64,000 nucleotides of DNA from Roseburia hominis (GTDB lineage Bacteria; Bacillota; Clostridia; Lachnospirales; Lachnospiraceae): positions 1-64,000 of the forward strand of contig NZ_JADYUI010000007.1 of the NCBI RefSeq assembly GCF_021531695.1, in the 5' to 3' direction. Each line of letters starts with the position of its first letter. Position 1 is the stretch's first letter. Below the pieces are notes generated by a model. The model ran no database searches. It was not told the origin of the DNA and was given only the letters and a program-made list of their open reading frames with translations. Positions 37,863 to 46,768 of the stretch are shown in pieces. The translations under genes and the position numbers were made by a program.

Positions 37863-37871
37863 TCATTGTTT

Positions 37872-38092
37872 ACTAAAATACATTTCAGTCTTTGTGACTG
37901 GTGGAGGATATTAGATTTTGTTAATGTTCTGTAGGAGTCAAGCAATCCGGCAGCATGGATGTTGACGGAAGGCTGAACTTGAGCCCGGATGGCGAATTTC
38001 AGCCGGTTGCGGTCGACTTTCCTATATATTATCAGAACATTTACAAAATCTTATGTCCGTAACATGGAGCAAAGAATGAAATGTATTTTAGT
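37872..38092 (+). ncRNA. Large structured RNA, possibly of the raiA-motif class
   Basis: A closing helix of 16 perfect pairs joins 37872-37887 to 38077-38092. CTTTG/CAAAG continues it, then an 11x11 internal loop, then a helix of about 26 pairs joins 37906-37931 to 38033-38058 with two mismatches. The core (37932-38032) forms TAGGA/TCCTA, GTC/GAC, GCAA-CCGG/CCGG-TTGC and GGCTGAA/TTCAGCC, with GTCAA/TTGAC as a possible pseudoknot. The core is more GC-rich than its surroundings. There is no open frame. Size and layout suit the raiA-motif RNA of Firmicutes, but that class name is from memory and unverified. Strand follows the core sequence and is also uncertain. Confidence 0.75.
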
Positions 38093-38272
38093 GTAAAATG
38101 ACATTCGTAAACGTTGAAAAATACATTTGTACTATTTCTACAAATCAGAATTGACCGAGCTCTTTAGAGCGAGGGATGCTTCTTGTCCGAAGGGCAAGAA
38201 GATGGAGATAATGGATAGATAAATCAGAATTTGCAAGAGGTTACGATTGATGCAAAAAATAGAAAAATCCAG

Positions 38273-38301
38273 TTGATTTTTTCTAAAAATCTTTTTATAT
38301 T
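38273..38301 (+). promoter_or_regulatory. Probable promoter of the MATE transporter gene
   Basis: TTGATT (38273-38278), 17-base spacer, TATATT (38296-38301), 38 bases before the start codon. Confidence 0.5.
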
Positions 38302-38338
38302 TAAAGTAGATGAGTATATACGAAAAGGAGAGAAAATC

Positions 38339-39697
38339 ATGGAAAAAAGTGTAACAAAAGATATGACGACAGGTTCGCCATTTAAGTTAATTGTGCAGTT
38401 TTTTGTGCCGCTTTTTTTAGGAATGCTGTTTCAACAGTTTTATAGCATGATGGATACGATTATTGTGGGGAAAGCACTTGGTGTGCATGCCTTGGCAGCG
38501 GTTGGTGCGACAGGTTCCATTAACTTTATGATTATTGGATTTTGTATGGGAGTGTGTAGTGGGTTTGCCATTCCGGTTGCACAGAGATTTGGGGCAGGAG
38601 ATTACCATTCTCTGCGCAAATACGTAGCAAACAGTGTGTGGCTTTCTGTTGCATTTTCTGTGGTCATGACACTTGTGGTTTGTTTGCTTTGCAAAAATAT
38701 TTTACTTTGGATGAAAACGCCGGAAGATATTTTCTCGGATGCCTATATTTACATTTTTATTATATTTGCAGGAATTCCGGTCATTTATTTATATAATTTA
38801 TTATCGGGAATTATTCGTTCTTTGGGAGACAGTAAATCGCCATTACTGTTTTTGGTATTTTCTTCTTTGCTTAATATCACATTGGATTTGATTTTTATTC
38901 TGGTATTTTCCATGGGAGTTGCAGGTGCAGCGTTTGCAACGGTAATAGCACAGGCAGTTTCCGGGATTTTATGTCTTTTTTATATGAAGAAAAAGTTTGT
39001 TATTCTAAAAATTGAGAGAGACGAATGGAGACCGGAAAGAACCTATATGAGCCATCTTTGTAATATGGGAATTCCGATGGGATTACAGTATTCCATTACG
39101 GCAATCGGAAGTGTGATATTGCAGACGGCAGTTAATACGCTTGGGTCCGTAGCAGTAGCTTCTATCACGGCAGGAAGTAAGGTCAGTATGTTTTTTGCCT
39201 GTCCGTTTGACGCGATGGGAGGAACGATGACGACGTATGCCGGACAGAATGTCGGAGCCGGAAAAATAGACCGGGTAGGAGCCGGGGTAAAGGCATGCTG
39301 TATCATAGGATTTGTATATTCAATGATTGCATTTGTTGTATTATTCTTTTTCGGAGAACAGATTTCGCTTTTGTTTGTAGATGGGACAGAAAAAGAAATT
39401 TTACACAATTCATGGTTGTTTTTGGTCATTAATGCAGCGTTTTATATTTTGCTTGCACTCGTTAATATTGTGCGGTTCACGATTCAGGGAATGGGATTTA
39501 GCCGGTTTGCTATTTTGGCAGGAGTTTGCGAAATGATTGCAAGAAGTATTGTCGGTGTGTGGCTTGTCCCGGTATTCGGTTACATGGCAGCTTGTGCGGC
39601 AAGTCCGGTAGCCTGGCTGTTTGCAGATTTCTTTTTGATTCCGGCATTTTTTGCTGTTTCAAAAAAATTGAAAGCTGCAAAACAGCAGCGTTCATGA
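38339..39697 (+). CDS. MATE family multidrug efflux transporter
   Basis: Exports drugs or toxic cations using an ion gradient. 452 residues with about 12 membrane helices in two halves. Typical MATE segments include VPLFLGMLFQQFYSMMDTIIVG, SGIIRSLGDSKSP and GGTMTTYAGQNVGAGK. ATG 38339 follows AAGGAGAG; a longer frame to 38231 has no ribosome site. Its stop codon TGA (39695-39697) lies in the left edge of a dispersed repeat, so insertion of the repeat may have set the C-terminus. Confidence 0.94.
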   Translation: MEKSVTKDMTTGSPFKLIVQFFVPLFLGMLFQQFYSMMDTIIVGKALGVHALAAVGATGSINFMIIGFCMGVCSGFAIPVAQRFGAGDYHSLRKYVANSVWLSVAFSVVMTLVVCLLCKNILLWMKTPEDIFSDAYIYIFIIFAGIPVIYLYNLLSGIIRSLGDSKSPLLFLVFSSLLNITLDLIFILVFSMGVAGAAFATVIAQAVSGILCLFYMKKKFVILKIERDEWRPERTYMSHLCNMGIPMGLQYSITAIGSVILQTAVNTLGSVAVASITAGSKVSMFFACPFDAMGGTMTTYAGQNVGAGKIDRVGAGVKACCIIGFVYSMIAFVVLFFFGEQISLLFVDGTEKEILHNSWLFLVINAAFYILLALVNIVRFTIQGMGFSRFAILAGVCEMIARSIVGVWLVPVFGYMAACAASPVAWLFADFFLIPAFFAVSKKLKAAKQQRS

Positions 39698-39733
39698 GCA
39701 AGTGGCGAAGCGGATTGCGAATGTCCGCTTTAC
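39696..39733 (+). repeat. Dispersed 38-base hairpin repeat, copy B
   Basis: GAGCAAGTGGCGAAGCGG... to ...GTCCGCTTTAC, matching copies at 29265 and 58370 (reverse). Similarity to the third copy extends left to about 39689, across the stop codon of the MATE gene. Confidence 0.7.
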
Positions 39734-39781
39734 GAACGGTTAAGCCAGAGATGGCTAAAGTATGACAGATAGGGAGTTTAG

Positions 39782-40525
39782 ATGAAAAGAACAGAGAAAA
39801 AAGTTGATTTGAATGCGCATCTTTCAGATATAAGAACAGAACTTTCCCGTGAAGGGGAAAAGAATGTTGTGAGTATCTGTTTGAAAAATGTATCCGGAAA
39901 AGAAATTACATCAATCCTGTTTCGGGCAAAAGGGTATGATTATTTTGGGGATGTGATAAAAGTAGAGGAAAAAGACAGTTTTTTCATTGAAATTAGTGCA
40001 TTACATTTAAAAACCGGTGAATATTTGCAGGATAAGCAGATAGAAATTGCAGGAGATATCAGAAAAATTGAGTTAGAAGAAGAACGGGTTGTTTTTTCGG
40101 ATGGCGGAGTAGAGGAACGAAAAGAACCGCAGGAAAAGATATATTATGTAAACTGTTTTGAAAAAGACAGCTATAAGGATAAGCCGGAACTGGATGAACT
40201 TTTAGAGCAGGATGAAAGGTTCTGTTGTTATCCTGTGGAGAATGAGACAGGCTGGATTTGTGCATGTGCTTATCTTAACCGGAAAGAAAATCAAAGTTGT
40301 GTTAATTGTGGGTATACTAAAAAAGAAGTTTTTTGGAAATGTAGTGAAAAAGCGGTAAAAGACTCAAGAAAAATCAAACAACTTGCATTTGATAAGCATT
40401 TACAACAGATAGCCAGAATAAAAAAAAGACAGGAGACGAAAGAAATTATAAAATATCTGTTTGAAGTTTTTCTGGTACTGCTTGGAATTATTCTGGCACT
40501 GTGGTTGTATATTTGTTTCCGGTAG
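39782..40525 (+). CDS. Unknown protein with a zinc ribbon and C-terminal membrane anchor
   Basis: 247 residues, unrecognised. The N-terminal half (1-110) looks like a beta-rich domain (NVVSICLKNVSGKEITSILF). A zinc-ribbon of RanBP2-like spacing follows: WICACAYLNRKENQSCVNCG, with Cys-x-Cys and Cys-x2-Cys pairs (about residues 160-180). A basic coiled stretch and one membrane helix (about 226-245) end the protein, so it should be tail-anchored with the ribbon inside the cell. AGGGAG precedes the ATG. It may share the MATE transcript. Function is not inferred. Confidence 0.75.
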   Translation: MKRTEKKVDLNAHLSDIRTELSREGEKNVVSICLKNVSGKEITSILFRAKGYDYFGDVIKVEEKDSFFIEISALHLKTGEYLQDKQIEIAGDIRKIELEEERVVFSDGGVEERKEPQEKIYYVNCFEKDSYKDKPELDELLEQDERFCCYPVENETGWICACAYLNRKENQSCVNCGYTKKEVFWKCSEKAVKDSRKIKQLAFDKHLQQIARIKKRQETKEIIKYLFEVFLVLLGIILALWLYICFR

Positions 40526-40532
40526 AGATTCC

Positions 40533-40556
40533 GTAATAGTTCAGCCCATAACAGTT
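40533..40556 (-). repeat. Intact 24-base intergenic motif
   Basis: On the minus strand it reads AACTGTTATGGGCTGAACTA plus TTAC. The same motif occurs split at 32189-32290. Confidence 0.5.
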
Positions 40557-40570
40557 GCGTAAATAAATTG

Positions 40571-40599
40571 TTTTCAAAAGAGAAATAATCTGTTATAAT
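40571..40599 (+). promoter_or_regulatory. Promoter of the asp23-like gene
   Basis: TTTTCA (40571-40576), 17-base spacer, TATAAT (40594-40599). Confidence 0.6.
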
Positions 40600-40716
40600 A
40601 GTATAAAAGAGCACAAAGTGCGGAACAATCAGTAGATATCATGGGAATAACTTTTTACCATAATATCTTATCATAAAAAATAGTATGATTTTATAGAAAA
40701 ATGCAGGAGGCAGAAT

Positions 40717-41094
40717 ATGGCTGAAGACAGAAAAATTTTTAAGATAAAAGAAGATCATCTGGGAGAAGTGCGTATCGCGGACGAAGTGGTAGCAATTATA
40801 GCAGGACTTGCAGCGACTGAGGTAGAAGGAGTTGCTTCTATGGCGGGTAATATCACGAATGAGCTGGTCAGCAAGCTTGGAATGAAGAATCTTTCCAAAG
40901 GGGTTCGGGTCAGTGTTTTGGAGGATTGCGTAGAAGTAGAGGTTGCACTTAATATTGCATATGGATATTCCATTCCGGAAGTTTCTGCCAAAGTACAGGA
41001 GAAGATAAAATCTGCAATCGAAACAATGACCGGACTTTCCGTAGCATTGGTTAATGTACGTATCGCAAGCGTGGATATGGGAAATAATAAATAA
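40717..41094 (+). CDS. Asp23/Gls24 family protein (YqhY-like)
   Basis: 125 residues with the family core EVVAIIAGLAATEVEGVASM and a VRVSVLEDCVEVEVALNIAYG strand pair. In Firmicutes, YqhY-type members lie just upstream of nusB, as here, and have been linked to acetyl-CoA carboxylase control or envelope stress; the role here is inferred from position. GGAGG precedes the ATG. A terminator hairpin follows. Confidence 0.93.
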   Translation: MAEDRKIFKIKEDHLGEVRIADEVVAIIAGLAATEVEGVASMAGNITNELVSKLGMKNLSKGVRVSVLEDCVEVEVALNIAYGYSIPEVSAKVQEKIKSAIETMTGLSVALVNVRIASVDMGNNK

Positions 41095-41126
41095 TACTTT
41101 TTAATTATGCGTATTTGTTGTATAAT

Positions 41127-41157
41127 AAGGGATGTCGAATGATAGGCATCCTTTTTT
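41127..41157 (+). terminator. Intrinsic terminator after the asp23-like gene
   Basis: AAGGGATG pairs with CATCCTTT around a 12-base loop, followed by T. A perfect TATAAT (41121-41126) abuts it, as also seen downstream of trxA, with a weak -35. Confidence 0.65.
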
Positions 41158-41274
41158 CAATTCATAGGAAAGACCTTGTCGTACTAATAGATAAAAGTAT
41201 TGTTTTTCCTATCAGACTTGTTTCATTGTGATGTCGTAGAATTCGGGGGCAAAGAAAGGATTTTAAGGATTAAT

Positions 41275-41667
41275 ATGAGCAGACGAGAATTAAGAGAATG
41301 GATCTTTCAGACGTTATTCCGTATGGAATTTCATAATAAAGAAGAATATGAAAAGCAGTTAGAACTGCTTTTTGAGACAGAGGAGATGAGCGACGAAGAT
41401 AAAACTTATGCGAAAAATAAGATTTTGGATATCGGCGAACACATCGAAGAAATTGATGCAGCAATCAATGAGGTTGCGAAGGGGTGGAAGACCAGCCGTA
41501 TGGCAAAGGTAGATCTTACGATTATCCGCCTTGCAGTTTATGAAATTCGCTATGAAGAGGAGATTCCGACGAAGGTGGCAATTAATGAAGCAGTTGAGAT
41601 GGCAAAGAAATACGGAACAGACACTTCTTCTTCTTTTGTCAATGGAATTTTAGCAAAAATAGCATGA
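41275..41667 (+). CDS. nusB: Transcription antitermination factor NusB
   Basis: Forms the rRNA antitermination complex with NusE. 130 residues, all-helical, with the signature RRELREWIFQTLFRMEF and the C-terminal AINEAVEMAKKYGTDTSSSFVNGILAKI. ATG 41275 is chosen because AAGGAT precedes it and NusB proteins begin with this SRR-type sequence. The upstream extension to 41200 is not needed. The stop overlaps xseA (ATGA). Confidence 0.96.
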   Translation: MSRRELREWIFQTLFRMEFHNKEEYEKQLELLFETEEMSDEDKTYAKNKILDIGEHIEEIDAAINEVAKGWKTSRMAKVDLTIIRLAVYEIRYEEEIPTKVAINEAVEMAKKYGTDTSSSFVNGILAKIA

Positions 41668-42890
41668 ATCAGATGAAAAAAAACATATATTCGGTCGGAC
41701 AGGTCAATACTTATATTAAAAATATGTTCACGCAGGACTTTTTCCTGCAAAGAATCAATGTGCAGGGAGAAGTATCAAACTGCAAGTATCATTCTTCCGG
41801 TCATATTTATTTTACTTTAAAAGATCAGGCAGGAGCAATCAACTGCATTATGTTTGCCGGAAACCGCAAAGGGCTTACGTTTCCTATGAAGGACGGGGAC
41901 AAAGTAGTTGTGACAGGTTCGATTGAGGTATACGAACGGGACGGAAAGTATCAGCTTTATGCAAGGACGATTTCTCTCTACGGAGAGGGCGATTTATACA
42001 GGCGTTATGAGGCATTAAAACAAGAGTTGGAAGAAATGGGCATGTTTGCAGAAGAATACAAGCAGCCGATTCCGAAATTTGCAAAGAAAATCGGTATCGT
42101 AACGGCACCGACAGGAGCCGCAATCCAGGATATTCGTAATATTTCCATGCGAAGAAATCCCTATGTGCAGCTGATTTTATATCCGGCACTGGTGCAGGGC
42201 GAAGGTGCGAAAGAAAGTATCGTAAACGGAATCCATGCATTGGAACAGCTTGATGTGGATCTTATCATTGTCGGACGAGGTGGAGGTTCCATCGAAGATC
42301 TTTGGGCGTTTAATGAAGAAATTGTGGCAAGAGCAATTTTTGAATGCAGTGTGCCGGTTATTTCAGCAGTTGGTCATGAAACAGATACGACGATTGCCGA
42401 TTATGTGGCAGATTTAAGAGCACCGACACCTTCTGCGGCGGCAGAACTTGCAGTCTATGATGTGAACCGTCTGATGCAGGATCTTTCGGCGATGCAGAAG
42501 CGTTTAAGGCGTCTGGTGCTTGGCAGTATCGAAATGAAACGAAACCGTTTTTTACAGTATGCAGCGAGGATGCGTTATTTAAGTCCGAAAAACCAGTTAA
42601 ATGGGAAAAGACAGTATGCCGCAGATTTAGAGGAACGTCTTACTCATGCAATGCAGCATACGTTTTCTTTAAAAAAGCATAAGTTAGAACTTTTGGCGGG
42701 AACATTGGACGGGCTTTCGCCACTGAAAAAAATGAGTCAGGGATTTTCTTTTGTGTCTGATTTAGAAGGCAATAATATTCATGATGTTACACAGGTTTCG
42801 GTGGGAAGCCATTTGAAAATACAGATGATGAATGGAGCTTTAGAGACCATAGTAGAAAAGAAAGAAGAATTTCGGAGGAATCCTTCATGA
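41664..42890 (+). CDS. xseA: Exodeoxyribonuclease VII large subunit
   Basis: Degrades single-stranded DNA in repair with XseB. 408 residues: N-terminal OB fold (VGQVNTYIKNMF to YQLYARTISL), catalytic domain with TAPTGAAIQDI, GRGGGSIEDLWAFN and SAVGHETDTTIADYVAD, then the coiled C-terminus ending in the conserved LDGLSPLKKMSQGFSFV block. It overlaps nusB and xseB by 4 bases at each end, so all three are coupled. Confidence 0.97.
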   Translation: MNQMKKNIYSVGQVNTYIKNMFTQDFFLQRINVQGEVSNCKYHSSGHIYFTLKDQAGAINCIMFAGNRKGLTFPMKDGDKVVVTGSIEVYERDGKYQLYARTISLYGEGDLYRRYEALKQELEEMGMFAEEYKQPIPKFAKKIGIVTAPTGAAIQDIRNISMRRNPYVQLILYPALVQGEGAKESIVNGIHALEQLDVDLIIVGRGGGSIEDLWAFNEEIVARAIFECSVPVISAVGHETDTTIADYVADLRAPTPSAAAELAVYDVNRLMQDLSAMQKRLRRLVLGSIEMKRNRFLQYAARMRYLSPKNQLNGKRQYAADLEERLTHAMQHTFSLKKHKLELLAGTLDGLSPLKKMSQGFSFVSDLEGNNIHDVTQVSVGSHLKIQMMNGALETIVEKKEEFRRNPS

Positions 42891-43132
42891 GTGAAGAAAA
42901 GAAAAAGACAGATCAGGGAAACGAAGAAAATAAGGAAAACTCTTTAGAGCAGAATTTTGCGGAAATCGAGGAAATTATTAAGAATCTTGAGTCAGATGAG
43001 ATGGATTTAGATACTTCTTTTGCGTTGTATGAAAGCGGAATGAAGAAGTTAAAGCTTTGCAATGAAGCCATTGATAAGGTAGAAAAGAAGATGCTTGTAT
43101 TAAATGAGCAGGGAGAGTTAGAAGAGTTTTAG
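42887..43132 (+). CDS. xseB: Exodeoxyribonuclease VII small subunit
   Basis: 81 residues, helical hairpin that coats XseA. The family core LEQNFAEIEEIIKNLESDEMD and LDTSFALYESGMKKLKLCN is clear, preceded by a charged 20-residue N-terminus. Overlaps xseA by 4 bases; ispA starts 9 bases later. Confidence 0.95.
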   Translation: MSEEKKKTDQGNEENKENSLEQNFAEIEEIIKNLESDEMDLDTSFALYESGMKKLKLCNEAIDKVEKKMLVLNEQGELEEF

Positions 43133-43141
43133 GAGCGTGCG

Positions 43142-44032
43142 ATGAACAGAAAAGAAGAAATTGCCTTGCATACGAAGGAAGTAGAGGAAATCATAACAAA
43201 ATATCTGCCCAAAGAAGAGGGATTTCAAAAAACGGTAATTTCTGCCATGAATTACAGTTTCCTTGCAGGGGGAAAAAGACTTCGCCCGATGTTGATGCTG
43301 GAAACGTACCGGATGTTTGGCGGAGATTCTAAGGTAGTTGAGCCATTTATGGCAGCAATTGAGATGATTCATACCTACTCATTAGTGCATGATGATCTTC
43401 CTGCGATGGACAATGATGATTACCGAAGAGGCAAAGAAACCACTCATAAAGCATATGGTGAGGCAATGGGAATCTTAGCCGGAGACGGACTTTTAAATTA
43501 TGCGTATGAGACGGTGAGCCAGGCGTTTTTCATGGAACCGGGGAATGTAAGAGTGGCCAGAGCTTTTGCCGTTCTTTCGAAAAAAGCGGGTATTTATGGT
43601 ATGGTAGGCGGGCAGACGGTCGATGTTGAAACAGACAAAGGGGAGCCTGTTACAAGGGAAAAGCTTGATTTTATTTATGCGTTAAAGACCGGAGCTTTAA
43701 TTGAGGCATCCATGCTTGTAGGAGCGATTCTTGCAGGAGCAGGGGAAGAAGAACAAAAGGTGATTGAAGCGGCTGCCGGAGATATCGGACTTGCATTCCA
43801 GATAAAGGATGATATATTGGATATTACAAGTACGATGGAAGTTTTGGGCAAACCAATCGGCAGCGATGAAAAGAACAATAAAGCGACCTATGTAACTTAT
43901 GAAGGATTGGAAAAGTCAAAGGAAGATGTCTTACGTCTTTCGAAAAAGGCAGTAGAATCGTTACAGTCTTTATCCGTTACGAATGAATTTTTGATTCGGT
44001 TAATTTTAGAACTGATTCACAGGGAAAAATAA
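43142..44032 (+). CDS. ispA: Polyprenyl (farnesyl/geranyl) diphosphate synthase
   Basis: Condenses IPP with allylic diphosphates to short-chain prenyl diphosphates. 296 residues with the two Asp-rich motifs DDLPAMDND (first) and DDILD (second), plus GGKRLRPML and the KTGALIEAS segment. The residues before the first motif (MIHTYSLVHDD) suit a farnesyl-size product. It sits directly upstream of dxs, the first enzyme of the MEP pathway that supplies its substrates. Confidence 0.95.
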   Translation: MNRKEEIALHTKEVEEIITKYLPKEEGFQKTVISAMNYSFLAGGKRLRPMLMLETYRMFGGDSKVVEPFMAAIEMIHTYSLVHDDLPAMDNDDYRRGKETTHKAYGEAMGILAGDGLLNYAYETVSQAFFMEPGNVRVARAFAVLSKKAGIYGMVGGQTVDVETDKGEPVTREKLDFIYALKTGALIEASMLVGAILAGAGEEEQKVIEAAAGDIGLAFQIKDDILDITSTMEVLGKPIGSDEKNNKATYVTYEGLEKSKEDVLRLSKKAVESLQSLSVTNEFLIRLILELIHREK

Positions 44033-44046
44033 AGGACAGTGAACGT

Positions 44047-45912
44047 ATGGTTTTAGAGAAAATCAATCAGGCAAATGACATAAAAAAATTAAGTCCGCAG
44101 GAACTTCCGACACTGGCAGATGAAATCAGGGATTTCTTGATTCGTAAGATTTCCGTGACCGGAGGACATCTGGCATCTAACCTTGGTGTGGTGGAACTAA
44201 CGATGGCAATGCATCTGGTTTTTGATTTGCCGAAGGATAAAATTATCTGGGATGTCGGGCATCAGTCCTATACCCATAAGCTTTTGACCGGAAGAAAGGC
44301 AGGATTTGATGAACTTCGGAAATATGGAGGTATGAGCGGATTCCCTAAAAGGAAAGAAAGTAACTGTGACTGTTTTGATACCGGACACAGTTCAACTTCC
44401 ATTTCTGCAGGACTTGGATATGCCATGGCAAGAGAACTTACCGGTGAAGATTATAAGGTTGTCTCGGTTATTGGAGATGGTGCATTAACCGGCGGTATGG
44501 CATATGAGGCTTTGAACAATGCTTCCAAATTAAAATCGAATTTTATTATCGTTTTAAATGATAATAATATGTCGATTTCAGAAAATGTCGGCGGAATGTC
44601 GAAGTATTTAAGCAGTATCAGAACGGCAAATGCATATCAGGATTTAAAGAATGGCGTGATTGATTCTTTAAGCAAGATTCCGGTTTATGGTGAGAAGATT
44701 ATTAAAAATATCCATAAAACCAAAAGCAGCATTAAGCAGTTGGTGATTCCCGGCATGTACTTTGAAAATATGGGAATCGTTTATCTGGGACCGGTAGATG
44801 GGCATGACATTCATGCAATGGAACGGATATTTAAAGATGCAGCAAAAATCGAAGGTGCTGTTCTGGTTCATGTCATTACGAAAAAGGGAAAAGGTTATGC
44901 GCCGGCAGAAAGGCATCCGGCAAGATTCCACGGAACAGATCCTTTTGACATCGAAACAGGAATTCCTTCCCATCCGAGAGTAAAAGCCAACTATCAGGAT
45001 ATTTTTTCGACCGTAATGCGAAAACTGGGCGACCGTGATGAAAAGGTGGTTGCAATTACGGCAGCAATGGCAGACGGAACCGGATTAAAACGTTTCAGAA
45101 ATATGTTTCCGGAACGTTTCTTTGATGTCGGAATTGCGGAAGAGCATGCGGTGACGTTTGCAGCAGGACTTGCAGCGGCTGGATTAAAGCCGATAGTGGC
45201 GATTTATTCTTCTTTTTTGCAACGTGCCTATGACCAGATTTTACATGATGTCTGTATCCAGAATCTTCCGGTCGTGTTTGCAATTGACAGAGCCGGTCTT
45301 GTAGGAAGTGATGGCGAAACGCATCAGGGTATTTTTGATATTTCCTATTTATCCCATATGCCGAATATGACTTTGATGGCACCGAAGAATAAATGGGAAC
45401 TTTCGGATATGATTAAATTTGCAGTCCAATTTGAGACACCGATTGCCATTCGTTATCCGCGTGGGGAAGCCTATGACGGATTAAAGGAATTTCGTGCGCC
45501 AATTGCATACGGCAAGAGTGAGATTTTATATGATGAATGTGATATTGCTCTTGTTGCATACGGAAGTATGGTAAAAACAGCGGTTGAGGTAAGAGAACGG
45601 TTAAAAGCACTGGATTATCATTGTAGTCTTATCAATGCAAGATTTGCGAAACCACTTGATGAAGAAATGTTAAGGCAGGTGGCAAAAGAGCACAAGCTTA
45701 TTGTGACCATGGAAGAAAATGTGCTAAGCGGCGGTTTTGGCGAGCATGTGACGGAATATCTTCTGGCTTGCAATGAAAAAGTGCATATCATAAATATTGC
45801 AATTTCGGATGAGTATGTGGAACATGGCAATGTTGATATCTTAAGGCAGGAAGTCGGGATTGATGCAGATACGATTTATAAACGGATTGTTGCTGAATTT
45901 ATCGGTTTATAA
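44047..45912 (+). CDS. dxs: 1-deoxy-D-xylulose-5-phosphate synthase
   Basis: First step of the MEP isoprenoid pathway, thiamine-diphosphate dependent. 621 residues, with the HLASNLGVVELT start, TPP-binding GDGALTGGMAYEALNNA, DVGIAEEHAVTFAAGLA, the transketolase central domain (YSSFLQRAYDQILHD) and the C-terminal domain. AAGGA precedes the ATG. Co-located with ispA. Confidence 0.98.
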   Translation: MVLEKINQANDIKKLSPQELPTLADEIRDFLIRKISVTGGHLASNLGVVELTMAMHLVFDLPKDKIIWDVGHQSYTHKLLTGRKAGFDELRKYGGMSGFPKRKESNCDCFDTGHSSTSISAGLGYAMARELTGEDYKVVSVIGDGALTGGMAYEALNNASKLKSNFIIVLNDNNMSISENVGGMSKYLSSIRTANAYQDLKNGVIDSLSKIPVYGEKIIKNIHKTKSSIKQLVIPGMYFENMGIVYLGPVDGHDIHAMERIFKDAAKIEGAVLVHVITKKGKGYAPAERHPARFHGTDPFDIETGIPSHPRVKANYQDIFSTVMRKLGDRDEKVVAITAAMADGTGLKRFRNMFPERFFDVGIAEEHAVTFAAGLAAAGLKPIVAIYSSFLQRAYDQILHDVCIQNLPVVFAIDRAGLVGSDGETHQGIFDISYLSHMPNMTLMAPKNKWELSDMIKFAVQFETPIAIRYPRGEAYDGLKEFRAPIAYGKSEILYDECDIALVAYGSMVKTAVEVRERLKALDYHCSLINARFAKPLDEEMLRQVAKEHKLIVTMEENVLSGGFGEHVTEYLLACNEKVHIINIAISDEYVEHGNVDILRQEVGIDADTIYKRIVAEFIGL

Positions 45913-45965
45913 AAAAACTATGCAAAAATATTCATTTTGTATTAAAATAAATGAGAGAGTGACCT

Positions 45966-46766
45966 ATGAAAGAAAGATTAGATGTATTATTGGTAAATAA
46001 AGGACTGGCACCTTCCAGAGAGAAGGCAAAGACCATTATTATGGAAGGAAATGTTTTTGTGGACGGAGAACGTGAGGATAAGGCGGGTTCTACATTTGAC
46101 ACGGAAGCAAAAATTGAAATTCATGGATCTACCTTAAAGTATGTAAGCCGTGGTGGGTTAAAGCTTGAAAAGGCGATGAATAATTTTGGAATCACCTTAG
46201 ATGGAAAGGTTTGTATGGACATCGGTGCATCCACCGGCGGATTTACGGACTGTATGTTGCAGAATGGAGCAAAAAAGGTTTATGCGGTGGATGTCGGTTA
46301 TGGGCAGTTTGCATGGAAACTGCGCCAGGACGAGCGTGTGGTCTGCATGGAGAAGACGAATATCCGCTATGTGACACCGGAAGATATTGAAGATACGCTT
46401 GATTTTGCTTCAGTAGATGTATCTTTTATTTCCTTAACCAAGGTGTTGGGACCGGCGCAGGCATTGCTTACCAAAGATGGAGAGATGGTGTGCCTGATTA
46501 AGCCGCAGTTTGAGGCCGGCAGGGAAAAAGTCGGCAAGAAAGGCGTAGTTCGTGACAGTAAAGTACATAGAGAAGTCATTGAAAAAGTCATTGATTTTGC
46601 ATTAAGTCTTGGATTTACAATCAAAAATCTGGAATATTCGCCAATCAAAGGACCGGAAGGAAATATTGAATATCTTGTGTACATTCAAAATGGAACGAAC
46701 GGAGTGAAGGAGGAAACCGTAGACATTGCTGCAGTGGTCGAGGCAGCACATGCGGCACTTGCATAA
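45966..46766 (+). CDS. tlyA: TlyA family rRNA 2'-O-methyltransferase
   Basis: 266 residues: N-terminal S4 RNA-binding domain (ERLDVLLVNKGLAPSREKAK) and an FtsJ-like methyltransferase domain with DIGASTGGFTDC as the SAM loop, plus DVSFISL. TlyA proteins methylate cytidines in rRNA; some were first called haemolysins. It lies in the conserved dxs-tlyA-nadK-argR-recN order. Confidence 0.95.
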   Translation: MKERLDVLLVNKGLAPSREKAKTIIMEGNVFVDGEREDKAGSTFDTEAKIEIHGSTLKYVSRGGLKLEKAMNNFGITLDGKVCMDIGASTGGFTDCMLQNGAKKVYAVDVGYGQFAWKLRQDERVVCMEKTNIRYVTPEDIEDTLDFASVDVSFISLTKVLGPAQALLTKDGEMVCLIKPQFEAGREKVGKKGVVRDSKVHREVIEKVIDFALSLGFTIKNLEYSPIKGPEGNIEYLVYIQNGTNGVKEETVDIAAVVEAAHAALA

Positions 46767-46768
46767 AT

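Noticed and set aside
37657-37914. 85-codon open frame in the metA-MATE gap
   Set aside because: Cys/Phe-rich composition, no ribosome site, and it overlaps the inverted-repeat element and the structured RNA.
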